Shown piece by piece: positions 9,671 through 17,539 of a DNA stretch of 64,000 nucleotides. Position numbers and translations under genes: made by a program. The notes under the pieces were generated by a model, which was not told the origin of the DNA, ran no database searches, and saw only the letters and a program-made list of their open reading frames with translations. Source of the DNA: Alphaproteobacteria bacterium (GTDB taxonomy: Bacteria; Pseudomonadota; Alphaproteobacteria; JAAEOK01); the NCBI GenBank assembly GCA_024244705.1, contig JAAEOK010000001.1:62001-126000 (forward strand), given 5' to 3'. Position 1 is the stretch's first letter. Each line of letters opens with the position of its first letter.

Positions 9671-11305
9671 CTAGGTTTTGGTTTTCTTCGGAATCCGCTT
9701 GAGCGACCAGCGGACGACGCCGCGGCCGCCTTCGGTGGTGCCGGCGACGACGACCTGATCGCTGCGCTGTACTCTTCCGCGTTCGCCCATATAGACGGTC
9801 GGGGCCAATTCCGGCGCCGCCCCGTCACTCGAGAAACGCCAGCCGTCGCCACCGGGCAGGCGCAACAATACGGCATGGCCGTCATGGACGAGGGAGGCGC
9901 GAATTCCGGGATGGAGGTGGAAGCGCAGGGCGAAATCATGCCAGCCGTCCCCGGCCAGCGTGTCCTCGCCACGCAGATCGTCACCGGCCGTCGACAGGTA
10001 GAGGCGGCGGCGGTGAACCAAGCCGAATCCCTCGACATAACCGTCGTGGCTGGCATCGAGCAGGACGGCTCCGTCGGCCTCCTCGCGCCGGCAGGTGACT
10101 GCGGCCGGGCGCCGCGACAGACCGCCATCGGCAAGGATCCCGCTGGAGTTCGTGTTACGCACGACGGCGGTCGAATGCGCGGCGGTCGCGCGGGCGACGC
10201 CCCGCCACGACCCGTCGCCACCGCGATAGGCGCCGCAATTGACGATCAGACGTTCCCGTCCGACGCTCATTTCGAAGGACAGGGTGCCGGCATGGGCGCC
10301 GTCGTCGAACCCCTGCGGCGGCGGTGCTCCGGCATCCATGATCACCAAGGTGCGGCCGCAGGACAGCCGGTGGTAGCCGGAATCGGCCGCCGCCGAGGCC
10401 GGCTTGCCGCGCGCATTGCTTCGCGTCAGAACCGCGTCGATGAGCGAATCGGTCTCTTCGTTGCCGCCGTTGAACAAGGCCAGGTGACCGTCGCCCATGC
10501 GGAAGAACCGCACCATCGTCGACATCCGCGTGATGGCGGCGGGAATGGTTTCCGGCACCGACGCGTCGCAGGCGGCGAGGGCGCCGCGGATGTCGATGAG
10601 GTGGCGCAGCACGGCAAGGTGGACCGAGGGGTCGCGTGACACATGGCCGCCGTCGCCGAGGATCTGAACCTCCAGCTCGGCGTCGAGGAGATCGAGCCCG
10701 CGGTCGCGTCTGGCGGTTCCGTTGGGCAGGGCGAGGCCACTATAGATCAGGCCTTTGGCGGCGAGAATTCGGCCCGGCCCCGGGGCCGCGGACGGCGCCA
10801 CCCGCGCCAGGTGCTGGCACTGGGCGCCGAGGCTTTGGAGAATATCGGCCTGGGTTTCGGAATCGGCGCTGGCGCCGTAGAACTCGAAGCGCGACAGCCA
10901 ATTGGCGACGCGGCGGCCGAGAATATCGGGCCGCCAGCCGACATCCCGGCACGGCGGATTGTGGGCGATCCAGTCGGTGATGAGCTCGCGGGCCCGGCGC
11001 CGTCCGGTGTCACCGCCCGACGCCTGCAGGTCGGCCAACCAATCGAAACCGTGGAGGTCGGCGAGCCACCGCGCGCTGAGTTCGTTGTGCGACCAAATCG
11101 CGGCGTCGATCGGCGCCGAATCACCGGCGCTGTGAAATTCACCGCGCGAGATCGCGGCGCCGCGCTTGGCGTCGCCGGGCCACGGCTCCGGCGGCGACAT
11201 CAAGACCCGATCGGGCGGGTTACGCGACAGGGCCCGGCGATAGACCGCCGATCCGAAGACCGTTTGGCTCAATCGCCCGGAAAGTCGCCTCACCCCGTTT
11301 CCCAT
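9671..11305 (-). CDS. Heparinase II/III family protein
   Basis: This 544-residue protein resembles alphaproteobacterial heparinase II/III-like proteins found between rpe and purH. The N-terminal ~270 residues form an alpha-helical toroid-like region (for example RVANWLSRFEFYG and FNGGNEETD). The C-terminal half is a beta-rich domain containing FDDGAHAGTLSFEMSVG, NCGAYRGGDGSW and ARATAAHSTAVV, the typical heparinase C-terminal signature. There is no obvious signal peptide from ATG 11305. The substrate is unknown in this clade; a role in turnover of an acidic cell-surface polymer is plausible. It starts 34 bases after the rpe stop, on the same strand, as in related genomes. Confidence 0.85.
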   Translation of the reverse strand: MGNGVRRLSGRLSQTVFGSAVYRRALSRNPPDRVLMSPPEPWPGDAKRGAAISRGEFHSAGDSAPIDAAIWSHNELSARWLADLHGFDWLADLQASGGDTGRRRARELITDWIAHNPPCRDVGWRPDILGRRVANWLSRFEFYGASADSETQADILQSLGAQCQHLARVAPSAAPGPGRILAAKGLIYSGLALPNGTARRDRGLDLLDAELEVQILGDGGHVSRDPSVHLAVLRHLIDIRGALAACDASVPETIPAAITRMSTMVRFFRMGDGHLALFNGGNEETDSLIDAVLTRSNARGKPASAAADSGYHRLSCGRTLVIMDAGAPPPQGFDDGAHAGTLSFEMSVGRERLIVNCGAYRGGDGSWRGVARATAAHSTAVVRNTNSSGILADGGLSRRPAAVTCRREEADGAVLLDASHDGYVEGFGLVHRRRLYLSTAGDDLRGEDTLAGDGWHDFALRFHLHPGIRASLVHDGHAVLLRLPGGDGWRFSSDGAAPELAPTVYMGERGRVQRSDQVVVAGTTEGGRGVVRWSLKRIPKKTKT

Positions 11306-11339
11306 TGTCGCTGCTGTCGGACTCGTTTCGTGGGCGACG

Positions 11340-12005
11340 CTAATCCGCTCCGCGGAGGCGCCGGATGTTGCCGGCATAGGCGGCCGCACCGCCGCTGAAG
11401 GTCGCGGTGCCGGCGACCAGCACGTCGGCGCCGGCTTCGACCGCCTGGGCCGCCGTCGCTTCGTTGATGCCGCCGTCGACCTCGAGATCGATCGTCCGTC
11501 CCAGGGCATCGATGCGGGAGCGCAAGGCGCGGATCTTGTCGAGCTGGTGCGGAATGAAGGCCTGGCCGCCGAATCCCGGGTTGACGCTCATGACCAGGAT
11601 CAGATCGACGTCGCCGATCAGATTATCGACCGCCTCGACCGGCGTACCCGGATTGAGCGCGAGTCCGGCCTTCTTGCCGAGCGACTTGATCAGTTGAATC
11701 GAACGGTGGGTGTGCGCTCCGGCCTCGGGGTGGATTGTAATGATATCGGCGCCCGCGGCGGCGAACGCCTCGACGAAGGAATCGACCGGGGAAATCATCA
11801 GATGGACGTCGAACGGCAGGTCGGTGCAGTCGCGGATGGCCGCGACGACGGCCGGACCGATGGTCAGGTTGGGTACGAAATGGCCATCCATGACGTCGAC
11901 ATGGATGTAGTCGGCCCCGGCCTCGGACACCGCACGCACCTCGTCGCCGAGCCGCGCGAAATCGGCTGACAGGACGGACGGCGCGATGCGGACGGCTTGT
12001 TGCAT
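11340..12005 (-). CDS. rpe: Ribulose-phosphate 3-epimerase
   Basis: This 221-residue TIM-barrel enzyme interconverts ribulose-5-phosphate and xylulose-5-phosphate. Family markers are [13 protein letters not shown] at the start, [14 protein letters not shown] (metal-binding His and catalytic Asp), [20 protein letters not shown] (phosphate loop) and LEVDGGIN (second catalytic Asp). Length and start are normal. It usually follows rsmB directly; here the two are separated by about 5.5 kb of accessory genes. Confidence 0.97.
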   Translation of the reverse strand: MQQAVRIAPSVLSADFARLGDEVRAVSEAGADYIHVDVMDGHFVPNLTIGPAVVAAIRDCTDLPFDVHLMISPVDSFVEAFAAAGADIITIHPEAGAHTHRSIQLIKSLGKKAGLALNPGTPVEAVDNLIGDVDLILVMSVNPGFGGQAFIPHQLDKIRALRSRIDALGRTIDLEVDGGINEATAAQAVEAGADVLVAGTATFSGGAAAYAGNIRRLRGAD

Positions 12006-12383
12006 GGGACTCTAGGTAACAGGTGGCCGTGCAGGCGGCAAGGACGCGCTAGGACGTAGCCTCATAGACACCAAACCGTCGCCTCGGAGCGGCGGCTATT
12101 GGGGAAACAGAGAAGCCGGCGGCGAACACTTCGGAACACCTCCCAAGAGCGGACATTACGCTTCAGCCCAAGCGACGCCGGCAACTGACCCCGGGGCGGA
12201 AGTTACGTGCCCCGCCGAGCACGACCTCCAGATGCGGAGAGCGCTGCAGGAGTTCGTACTGTGCAACCCCGTGGAGTGCCTACTTTCCTCAAAGCGAGTC
12301 ATCCGGCTCGCGATGCAGAAATTATTGCCATTTACTGCCATTTGATGCTATTAAAGGTTATTATGTGAACTGGAGACGAGCGC
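12006..12383. other. Intergenic region between rpe and the helicase cassette
   Basis: This 378-base gap has no convincing gene. It holds a degenerate GCGGACA-type motif at 12148-12167 that is also seen near 27280. The last 60 bases are AT-rich and contain a promoter with phased repeats (annotated separately). The left edge of the accessory insertion is somewhere in this gap, but no flanking direct repeat or integrase was found. Confidence 0.5.
12325..12364 (+). promoter_or_regulatory. Promoter of the helicase cassette overlapping four 10-bp phased repeats
   Basis: Read in blocks of ten from 12325, the sequence repeats with a 10-base period: TTGCCATTTA, CTGCCATTTG, ATGCTATTAA, AGGTTATTAT, decaying from left to right. 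The first unit supplies a -35-like TTGCCA (12325-12330). After 18 bases comes TATTAA (12349-12354), preceded by TGC as an extended -10. Transcription would begin near 12361, and a GGAG site sits 8 bases before the ATG at 12384. Repeats on one face of the helix across a core promoter look like an operator; the N-terminal DNA-binding domain of the gene's own product is an obvious candidate binder (inference). Confidence 0.5.
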
Positions 12384-14435
12384 ATGTCGCGAACGGACTG
12401 GATGACGGTCGAGGATACCACGAGCTACCTCGGGATCGGGAAGAGCAAACTCTACGACCTTGCCCAGGCAGGCGAGATTCCGCGGCACAAGGTAGGGAAG
12501 GTTTGGAAGTTCCACAGGGACGACCTTGACGCTTGGGTTCGGGCGAGCCGGTCGATCGAGGAGTTCTTCACGACCGTCGAATATGAGATCGAGGAAAACA
12601 CCGAGCTCCGCGATCCTCAGCGAGAGGCCCACGCCGCCACCCTGGAACACTTCGCCTCCAGCACGGAGGCTGCCATCCTCCAGTTGCCGGTCGGGTGCGG
12701 CAAGTCGGGCCTGATCGCCCTGCTGCCGCTCGGGCTCGCGCGGGGCCGCGTGCTCGTGATCTCGCCCAACATCACGATCCGCGACAGCCTGTTCGCGGAT
12801 CTCGACATCACTAATCGGAGGACCTGCTTCTGGCGGAAGCGGTCCGTCCTCTCGCCGGAGACGATGCTCGCCGGCCCGCACGTCGCGCTTCTCGCTGGCA
12901 GGGCCGCCAACATCCACGACTGCGAGAAATCGCACATCGTGCTGACCAACATCCAGCAACTCGCCAGTAGCGCGGACCGGTGGCTCCCCAATTTCCCGGA
13001 CGACTTCTTCGACCTCATCTTGGTCGATGAGGGACACCACAGCGCGGCGAAGAGCTGGGAGAAGGTTTTCGATCGGTTCACCAACGCCAAGGTCGTGAAC
13101 CTCACCGCGACGCCCTACCGAGCGGATGACAAGGAGATCACCGGGAAACTGGTCTACCGCTATTCGTTCAAACGGGCGATGTTGAAGGGCTACATTAAGC
13201 GCCTCCAAGCTGTCTACGTTGCGCCGTCCGAGCTCACCTTCACCTACGAGGGCGACACCAAGACGCACACGCTCGACGAGGTCCTCCAGCTCAAGGAGGA
13301 AGACTGGTTCAGCCGGGGCGTCGCCCTCTCGCCGACATGCAACGAGGACATCGTGACTGCGAGCCTCGATCGGCTCGAGCAACTCCGCCAGACCGGGACG
13401 AGGCATCAACTCGTGGCGGTGGCTATGCAGATTGATCACGCCAGGGCCATTAGGTCGCTCTACGCGGAGAGGGGGTACGAGGCCGAGACCATCCATAGCA
13501 TGATGCCCGAGGAGGATCGAGCCGAGGTCCTGCGCAAGCTCAAGGCCGGCCTGATTGACGTGATCGTGCAGGTGCAGATGCTCGGTGAGGGGTTTGACCA
13601 CCCTCAGCTGAGCGTCGCTGCGATCTTCCGGCCCTTCCGCACGCTCGCGCCCTACCTTCAGTTCGTCGGCCGCGCGATGCGAGTCATCGTCCAGAACGAC
13701 GTTCGCCATCCCGACAACTACGGATACATCGTGACCCACGCGGGGATGAACCTTGACACCCTGCTGACGGACTTCCGCGAGATTGAGAGGGAGGATCAGC
13801 TGTTTCTGGCTGGCCTCATCGGCGGGGACGAGCCCGATCCGCCGCGAGAGGTCACCGACGGCGAGGCGCGGATGAAGATTCGGCCGGAGATGGTCGTTCA
13901 TAACGAGGTGCTCGACTCGCTTATCGAGGAGGACTTTCTCGACGCGGACGACGAGCTCGTCATCGAAGAGCTTCGTCGCAATGCGGAGGCGATGGGCCTG
14001 GATGCCGACGCGGTCGTCGCCGCGGCCAAGGCCGCGAAGCGAGAGCCCAGACGGAGAGTGGATGCACCAGAGCCCTTCCCCGTTAGCCCGCAGCGCGAGC
14101 GCAAGGAGGCGCAGAAGCGCCTGAACGAGCGCATCAAAACGACCGCGAAGGTGCTCTTGAACAGAGTGGAGCTTACGGCGGGTGGCGGCGAGATCTCCAA
14201 TAGGCTCCTCCCAAACCTGAGCGGCGCAAACATCGTTGCGGCGATCCAACTCCTGAACCAGAGGGTAAACAAGGCGGTCGGTAACGCTCCGCGGGGCCAG
14301 TGGAGCACCGAGGAGCTGAAGAGGGGGATGGACTTGCTCTCGGACGTCCTCGACGCGGAGGTGCGCAGGCTGAAGGTCAAGCAGCGCGAGGACGCGGAGA
14401 CCCGGAAGTCCAAGACGACGAAAGGGGACAGCTAG
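12384..14435 (+). CDS. SF2 helicase with N-terminal excisionase-type HTH domain
   Basis: This 683-residue protein joins a MerR/excisionase-like winged HTH (about residues 6-55, MTVEDTTSYLGIGKSKLYDL then KVGKVWKFHRDDLDAWV) to a DEAD/DEAH-type superfamily 2 helicase. Visible helicase parts are Q-motif-like LRDPQREA near residue 76, Walker A PVGCGKSGL near 103, Walker B DEGHH near 215, motif III TATP near 241, and motifs V-VI in GEGFDHPQLS and QFVGRAMR near 410-432. The last ~250 residues are charged and helical and were not recognised. Base composition looks less GC-rich than neighbours. Xis-like domains normally recognise DNA in phage and plasmid systems, so a defence or mobile-element role is inferred, not shown. 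Confidence 0.8.
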   Translation: MSRTDWMTVEDTTSYLGIGKSKLYDLAQAGEIPRHKVGKVWKFHRDDLDAWVRASRSIEEFFTTVEYEIEENTELRDPQREAHAATLEHFASSTEAAILQLPVGCGKSGLIALLPLGLARGRVLVISPNITIRDSLFADLDITNRRTCFWRKRSVLSPETMLAGPHVALLAGRAANIHDCEKSHIVLTNIQQLASSADRWLPNFPDDFFDLILVDEGHHSAAKSWEKVFDRFTNAKVVNLTATPYRADDKEITGKLVYRYSFKRAMLKGYIKRLQAVYVAPSELTFTYEGDTKTHTLDEVLQLKEEDWFSRGVALSPTCNEDIVTASLDRLEQLRQTGTRHQLVAVAMQIDHARAIRSLYAERGYEAETIHSMMPEEDRAEVLRKLKAGLIDVIVQVQMLGEGFDHPQLSVAAIFRPFRTLAPYLQFVGRAMRVIVQNDVRHPDNYGYIVTHAGMNLDTLLTDFREIEREDQLFLAGLIGGDEPDPPREVTDGEARMKIRPEMVVHNEVLDSLIEEDFLDADDELVIEELRRNAEAMGLDADAVVAAAKAAKREPRRRVDAPEPFPVSPQRERKEAQKRLNERIKTTAKVLLNRVELTAGGGEISNRLLPNLSGANIVAAIQLLNQRVNKAVGNAPRGQWSTEELKRGMDLLSDVLDAEVRRLKVKQREDAETRKSKTTKGDS

Positions 14436-14692
14436 TGTCGAAGCGTGGCCCGACGCCGTCTCTGATCGGCAGCACGCATGGGAGCGTCTCGTACCACGTC
14501 GCCGGAAGAGAAATGGAGTGCCGGCGATGCAACAGGCAGATGGTCAAGGGAACCGAGTGCTTCCAAGTGACGAAGCCCGGACAAATGGGACCCGGAAGGG
14601 CGTACTGCACGGATTGCTTTGCGGACGTGCTCGATCAGACGCAGCAGAAGCTCGATGAGCTACGGGAGAAGCTGGACTCCTGTGCCTCCTAA
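14435..14692 (+). CDS. Small zinc-motif protein coupled to the helicase
   Basis: This is an 85-residue protein starting with GTG at 14435, which overlaps the last base of the helicase TAG stop (TAGTG), a typical translational-coupling junction. It carries two CxxC pairs, ECRRCNRQM at about residues 28-36 and YCTDCF near 58-63, 26 residues apart, consistent with one zinc ribbon or treble-clef site. A short coiled coil (VLDQTQQKLDELREKL) follows. I do not recognise the family. Tight coupling suggests it acts with the helicase, perhaps as a nucleic-acid or protein adaptor; this is inference. Confidence 0.7.
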   Translation: MSKRGPTPSLIGSTHGSVSYHVAGREMECRRCNRQMVKGTECFQVTKPGQMGPGRAYCTDCFADVLDQTQQKLDELREKLDSCAS

Positions 14693-14879
14693 GGGGAAGT
14701 AGCGGCCTTTTTCGCTTGGCTTGCGAACCTGCCGGATACGCACCTCAGCTCTTGAGTTGGTGACTTCTCCTTCTGGCTACAAACCGACCTCAAAGAGGTT
14801 GTTGTGCGGCGACTGCTTTCGAAATTGAAACGGTCAAACCTCTAAACGAGCCCTAAGAGTTGATTTATGATTGCACGTC

Positions 14880-16718
14880 TTAATCCGCTTCGAAGCTGTC
14901 CTTGTAGTCGATCTTGAGGGCCGGATCCTGGTCCGCCTTGCGTAACAGGCAATTGCCGACGGCGAGCAGATCCATTTCCGTCGCCATGAAGCAACGAAAG
15001 GCGTCTTCGGGCGTACACACGATCGGCTCGCCGCGCACGTTGAAGCTGGTATTGACCAGCACCGGACAGGCGGTCTTTTCCTTGAACCGCTCGATCAGGC
15101 CGTAAAAACGCGGATTGGTGTCGCGGTGAACGGTCTGGATGCGGGCCGAATAATCGACATGCGTGATGGCCGGGACTTCCGACCGTGGCACGTTCAGCTT
15201 TTCGATGCCGAACAGCGCCTCCTCCTCGGCCGTCATCCTGCGCCGCCGTTCCTCCTTGGCGCCCGCGACCAGCAACATATACGGGCTGTCGGCGTCGAGT
15301 TCGAACCAATCGGCGACATCCTCGCGCAGCACCGCCGGTGCGAAGGGGCGAAACGATTCGCGATACTTGATCTTGAGATTCAGCGTCTTCTGCATCGACG
15401 GCGAGCGCGGATCGCCGAGTATCGAACGGCCGCCCAAGGCCCGCGGTCCGAATTCCATGCGGCCCTGGAACCAGCCGACGGTCTGGCCGTCGGCCAGGGC
15501 GTCGGCGACCGTATCGAACAGCACGTTTTCGGCCAGGGTTTCATAGCGGGCGCCGGCATCGGTCAGTCTGGTTTCGACGGTTTCCTGATCGAACACGGGA
15601 CCGAGATAGGAGCCGCGCATGGCATCCCCGGTCCCATTGAGCCGCCGCTCCTGGCCTTTGAATTGATGGAAGGCGTTGAGCGCCGCGCCCAACGCGCCGC
15701 CGGCATCGCCGGCCGCCGGCTGGATCCACAGACCGTCGAAAACGCCCTCACGCAGGACCTTGCCGTTGGCGACACAATTGAGCGCCACGCCGCCGGCGAG
15801 GCACAGGTTGCGCTCGCCGGTTTCCGCCGCCAACCCCCGGGCCAGCCGCAGCACGACTTCCTCGGTGACCGCCTGGATCGATGCTGCGAGGTCCATTTCG
15901 CGCTGGGTCAGAAGCTGATCGGCGGCGCGCGGCGGACCGCCGAACAGGGCGTCGAACCGGCGGTTGGTCATGGTCAGGCCGGTGCAATAGTCGAAGTAGT
16001 CCAGGTTGAGGCGGAACGAACCGTCCGCTTTCAGGTCGATCAAATTGTCGAGGATCGTCGCCGCGTATTTCGGTTCGCCATAGGGCGCCAGGCCCATGAC
16101 CTTGTACTCGCCCGAGTTGACCTTGAAACCGGTGTAGTAGGTGAAGGCCGAATAGAGCAGGCCGAGCGAGTGCGGGAAGTGGATCTCGTTGATGATGCGC
16201 AGCCGATTCCCGTCGCCGATCCCGGCCGAGGTCGTTGCCCATTCGCCGACCCCGTCCATGGTCAGCACCGCCGCCGTCTCGAAGGGGGACGGAAAGAAGG
16301 CGCTCGCCGCATGACTGAGATGGTGCTCCGAGAACAGCAGCCGCTTGTCCCAATCGTAATCCGGCGCATAGCTCTTCAGTTCGCGCTTGAGGAGGGCCTT
16401 CTGGAACAGCTTCTCCTTGAGCCAGACCGGCATCGCCATGCTGAACGATCGGAAGCCGCGCGGCGCGAAGGCGAGGTAGGTCTCGATCAGGCGTTCGAAT
16501 TTCAGGAACGGCTTGTCGTAGAAGGCGACATGGTCGACGTCACCGAGGCCGATCCCGGCTGCGGCGAGGCAATACTCGATGGCGTAATGGGGAAAACCCG
16601 AATCGTGCTTCTTCCGCGTAAACCGCTCCTCCTGCGCCGCCGCCGCAATATCGCCGTCGACCAGCAGCGCCGCCGCGCTGTCGTGGTAGAAAGCGGATAT
16701 GCCGAGTATCCGAACCAT
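14880..16718 (-). CDS. Carbamoyltransferase, NodU/CmcH family
   Basis: This 612-residue enzyme transfers a carbamoyl group from carbamoyl-phosphate via carbamoyl-AMP to a hydroxyl of a sugar or natural product. The N-terminal Kae1-like domain begins ILGISAFYHDSAAALL and contains the metal-binding HHLSHAASAFFPSPF near residue 140 and GGVALNCVANGKVL near 310. The C-terminal domain has GRMEFGPRALGGRSIL and PVLVNTSFNVRGEPIV. Only 32 bases separate its start from the DUF5989 gene and an SxtJ-type gene lies beyond, an arrangement I recognise from cell-surface polysaccharide loci. It probably decorates a glycan. Confidence 0.92.
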   Translation of the reverse strand: MVRILGISAFYHDSAAALLVDGDIAAAAQEERFTRKKHDSGFPHYAIEYCLAAAGIGLGDVDHVAFYDKPFLKFERLIETYLAFAPRGFRSFSMAMPVWLKEKLFQKALLKRELKSYAPDYDWDKRLLFSEHHLSHAASAFFPSPFETAAVLTMDGVGEWATTSAGIGDGNRLRIINEIHFPHSLGLLYSAFTYYTGFKVNSGEYKVMGLAPYGEPKYAATILDNLIDLKADGSFRLNLDYFDYCTGLTMTNRRFDALFGGPPRAADQLLTQREMDLAASIQAVTEEVVLRLARGLAAETGERNLCLAGGVALNCVANGKVLREGVFDGLWIQPAAGDAGGALGAALNAFHQFKGQERRLNGTGDAMRGSYLGPVFDQETVETRLTDAGARYETLAENVLFDTVADALADGQTVGWFQGRMEFGPRALGGRSILGDPRSPSMQKTLNLKIKYRESFRPFAPAVLREDVADWFELDADSPYMLLVAGAKEERRRRMTAEEEALFGIEKLNVPRSEVPAITHVDYSARIQTVHRDTNPRFYGLIERFKEKTACPVLVNTSFNVRGEPIVCTPEDAFRCFMATEMDLLAVGNCLLRKADQDPALKIDYKDSFEAD

Positions 16719-16750
16719 ACTCTACCTCTTGGGCGCGCGGCCCGGGAGGA

Positions 16751-16948
16751 TCAAAAGATCGTATAGATGAACGGTGCGACCGCCGAGCCTTGTGCCAACA
16801 CCAGGAGTCCGCCGAACAGAACCATCACCAGGAGAATGGGCAGAAGCCAGAACTTCTTGCGCACGCGCATGAATCGCCAAAGTTCGACCAAAAACGACAC
16901 CGGATTTTCCCCTGCGGCCCTTCGAAATGCAGTTTGCTCAATTGGCAA
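16751..16948 (-). CDS. DUF5989 small membrane protein
   Basis: This is a 65-residue protein with one membrane segment (KKFWLLPILLVMVLFGGLLVL) preceded by the basic stretch RFMRVRKKF and followed by the strongly conserved end QGSAVAPFIYTIF. These are the hallmarks of DUF5989, a family of unknown function that sits beside carbamoyltransferases. The ATG at 16948 gives a slightly long N-terminus; a start further in is possible. It lies between the SxtJ-like gene and the carbamoyltransferase, probably one transcript. Confidence 0.82.
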   Translation of the reverse strand: MPIEQTAFRRAAGENPVSFLVELWRFMRVRKKFWLLPILLVMVLFGGLLVLAQGSAVAPFIYTIF

Positions 16949-17026
16949 TTGCAGACTGATTAGCGGAATCGTCGCGGCCTGTAAATATTCGATAGCTTTT
17001 CGCCGCTGCGGCGAAATTGATCGATT

Positions 17027-17461
17027 TCAGAACTGGTCGGCCATCGTTTCGGGCTCGGGCCCCGGCGGATCGCGCTTGATCCAATAGCTGTGGGCGCCGG
17101 AATCGGGTTTGAGACGGAGCGAGTCGCGTCCGGCAAGGCGCATGCAGATCGCGATCGGGGTGATCATGACGAAGTAGATCAGTCCCATGACGATCGGGTT
17201 GACCACCCGGCTGAGTAGAATGCTAAGCCGGGTCCAAAGACGGTTCGCCGGGGCCAGCAAAGCGGGGCGGCTGAGCGCGACGGCGAGGATCGCCGCAGCA
17301 ACGATAAACGCCCACCAATTCAGCCCGCCGTCGCCGAACACCAGCGGCCACACACCGACAATGGCGAACACGACGGTGAAGACGATTCCGAACCCGCGAT
17401 CGGAGGAGCCGGCGATTTCCTCCACCTCGCCGATACGTTCGAGAACCGCGTGCTTGGTCAT
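17027..17461 (-). CDS. SxtJ family membrane protein
   Basis: This 144-residue protein has about three hydrophobic segments (FGIVFTVVFAIVGVWPLVFG, WWAFIVAAAILAVALSRPAL and VNPIVMGLIYFVMITPIAI). It then has a conserved polar tail, RLAGRDSLRLKPDSGAHSYW. This matches the SxtJ-like family found next to carbamoyltransferases in saxitoxin and polysaccharide clusters; biochemical function is unknown. The ATG at 17461 was preferred to one 33 bases upstream because the extra residues look non-coding. It is first in the SxtJ-DUF5989-carbamoyltransferase trio. Confidence 0.8.
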   Translation of the reverse strand: MTKHAVLERIGEVEEIAGSSDRGFGIVFTVVFAIVGVWPLVFGDGGLNWWAFIVAAAILAVALSRPALLAPANRLWTRLSILLSRVVNPIVMGLIYFVMITPIAICMRLAGRDSLRLKPDSGAHSYWIKRDPPGPEPETMADQF

Positions 17462-17539
17462 TGTCGTTTCCGTGCCTGGGATCGCGGCCCTCAATTACGC
17501 GATTTGGTGCGTCGGAGACAACCGATTCCTTTCCTCGGC

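Noticed and set aside
12351-14249. Leftward 632-codon open frame
   Set aside because: It is exactly antisense to the helicase gene, where all SF2 motifs are found; its composition is of the mirror type.
14759-14820. Possible terminator ACCTC-AAA-GAGGT after the helicase cassette
   Set aside because: Only a 5-bp stem without a T run; too weak to annotate.
15126-16766. Rightward 546-codon open frame
   Set aside because: It is antisense to the carbamoyltransferase, with no motifs.
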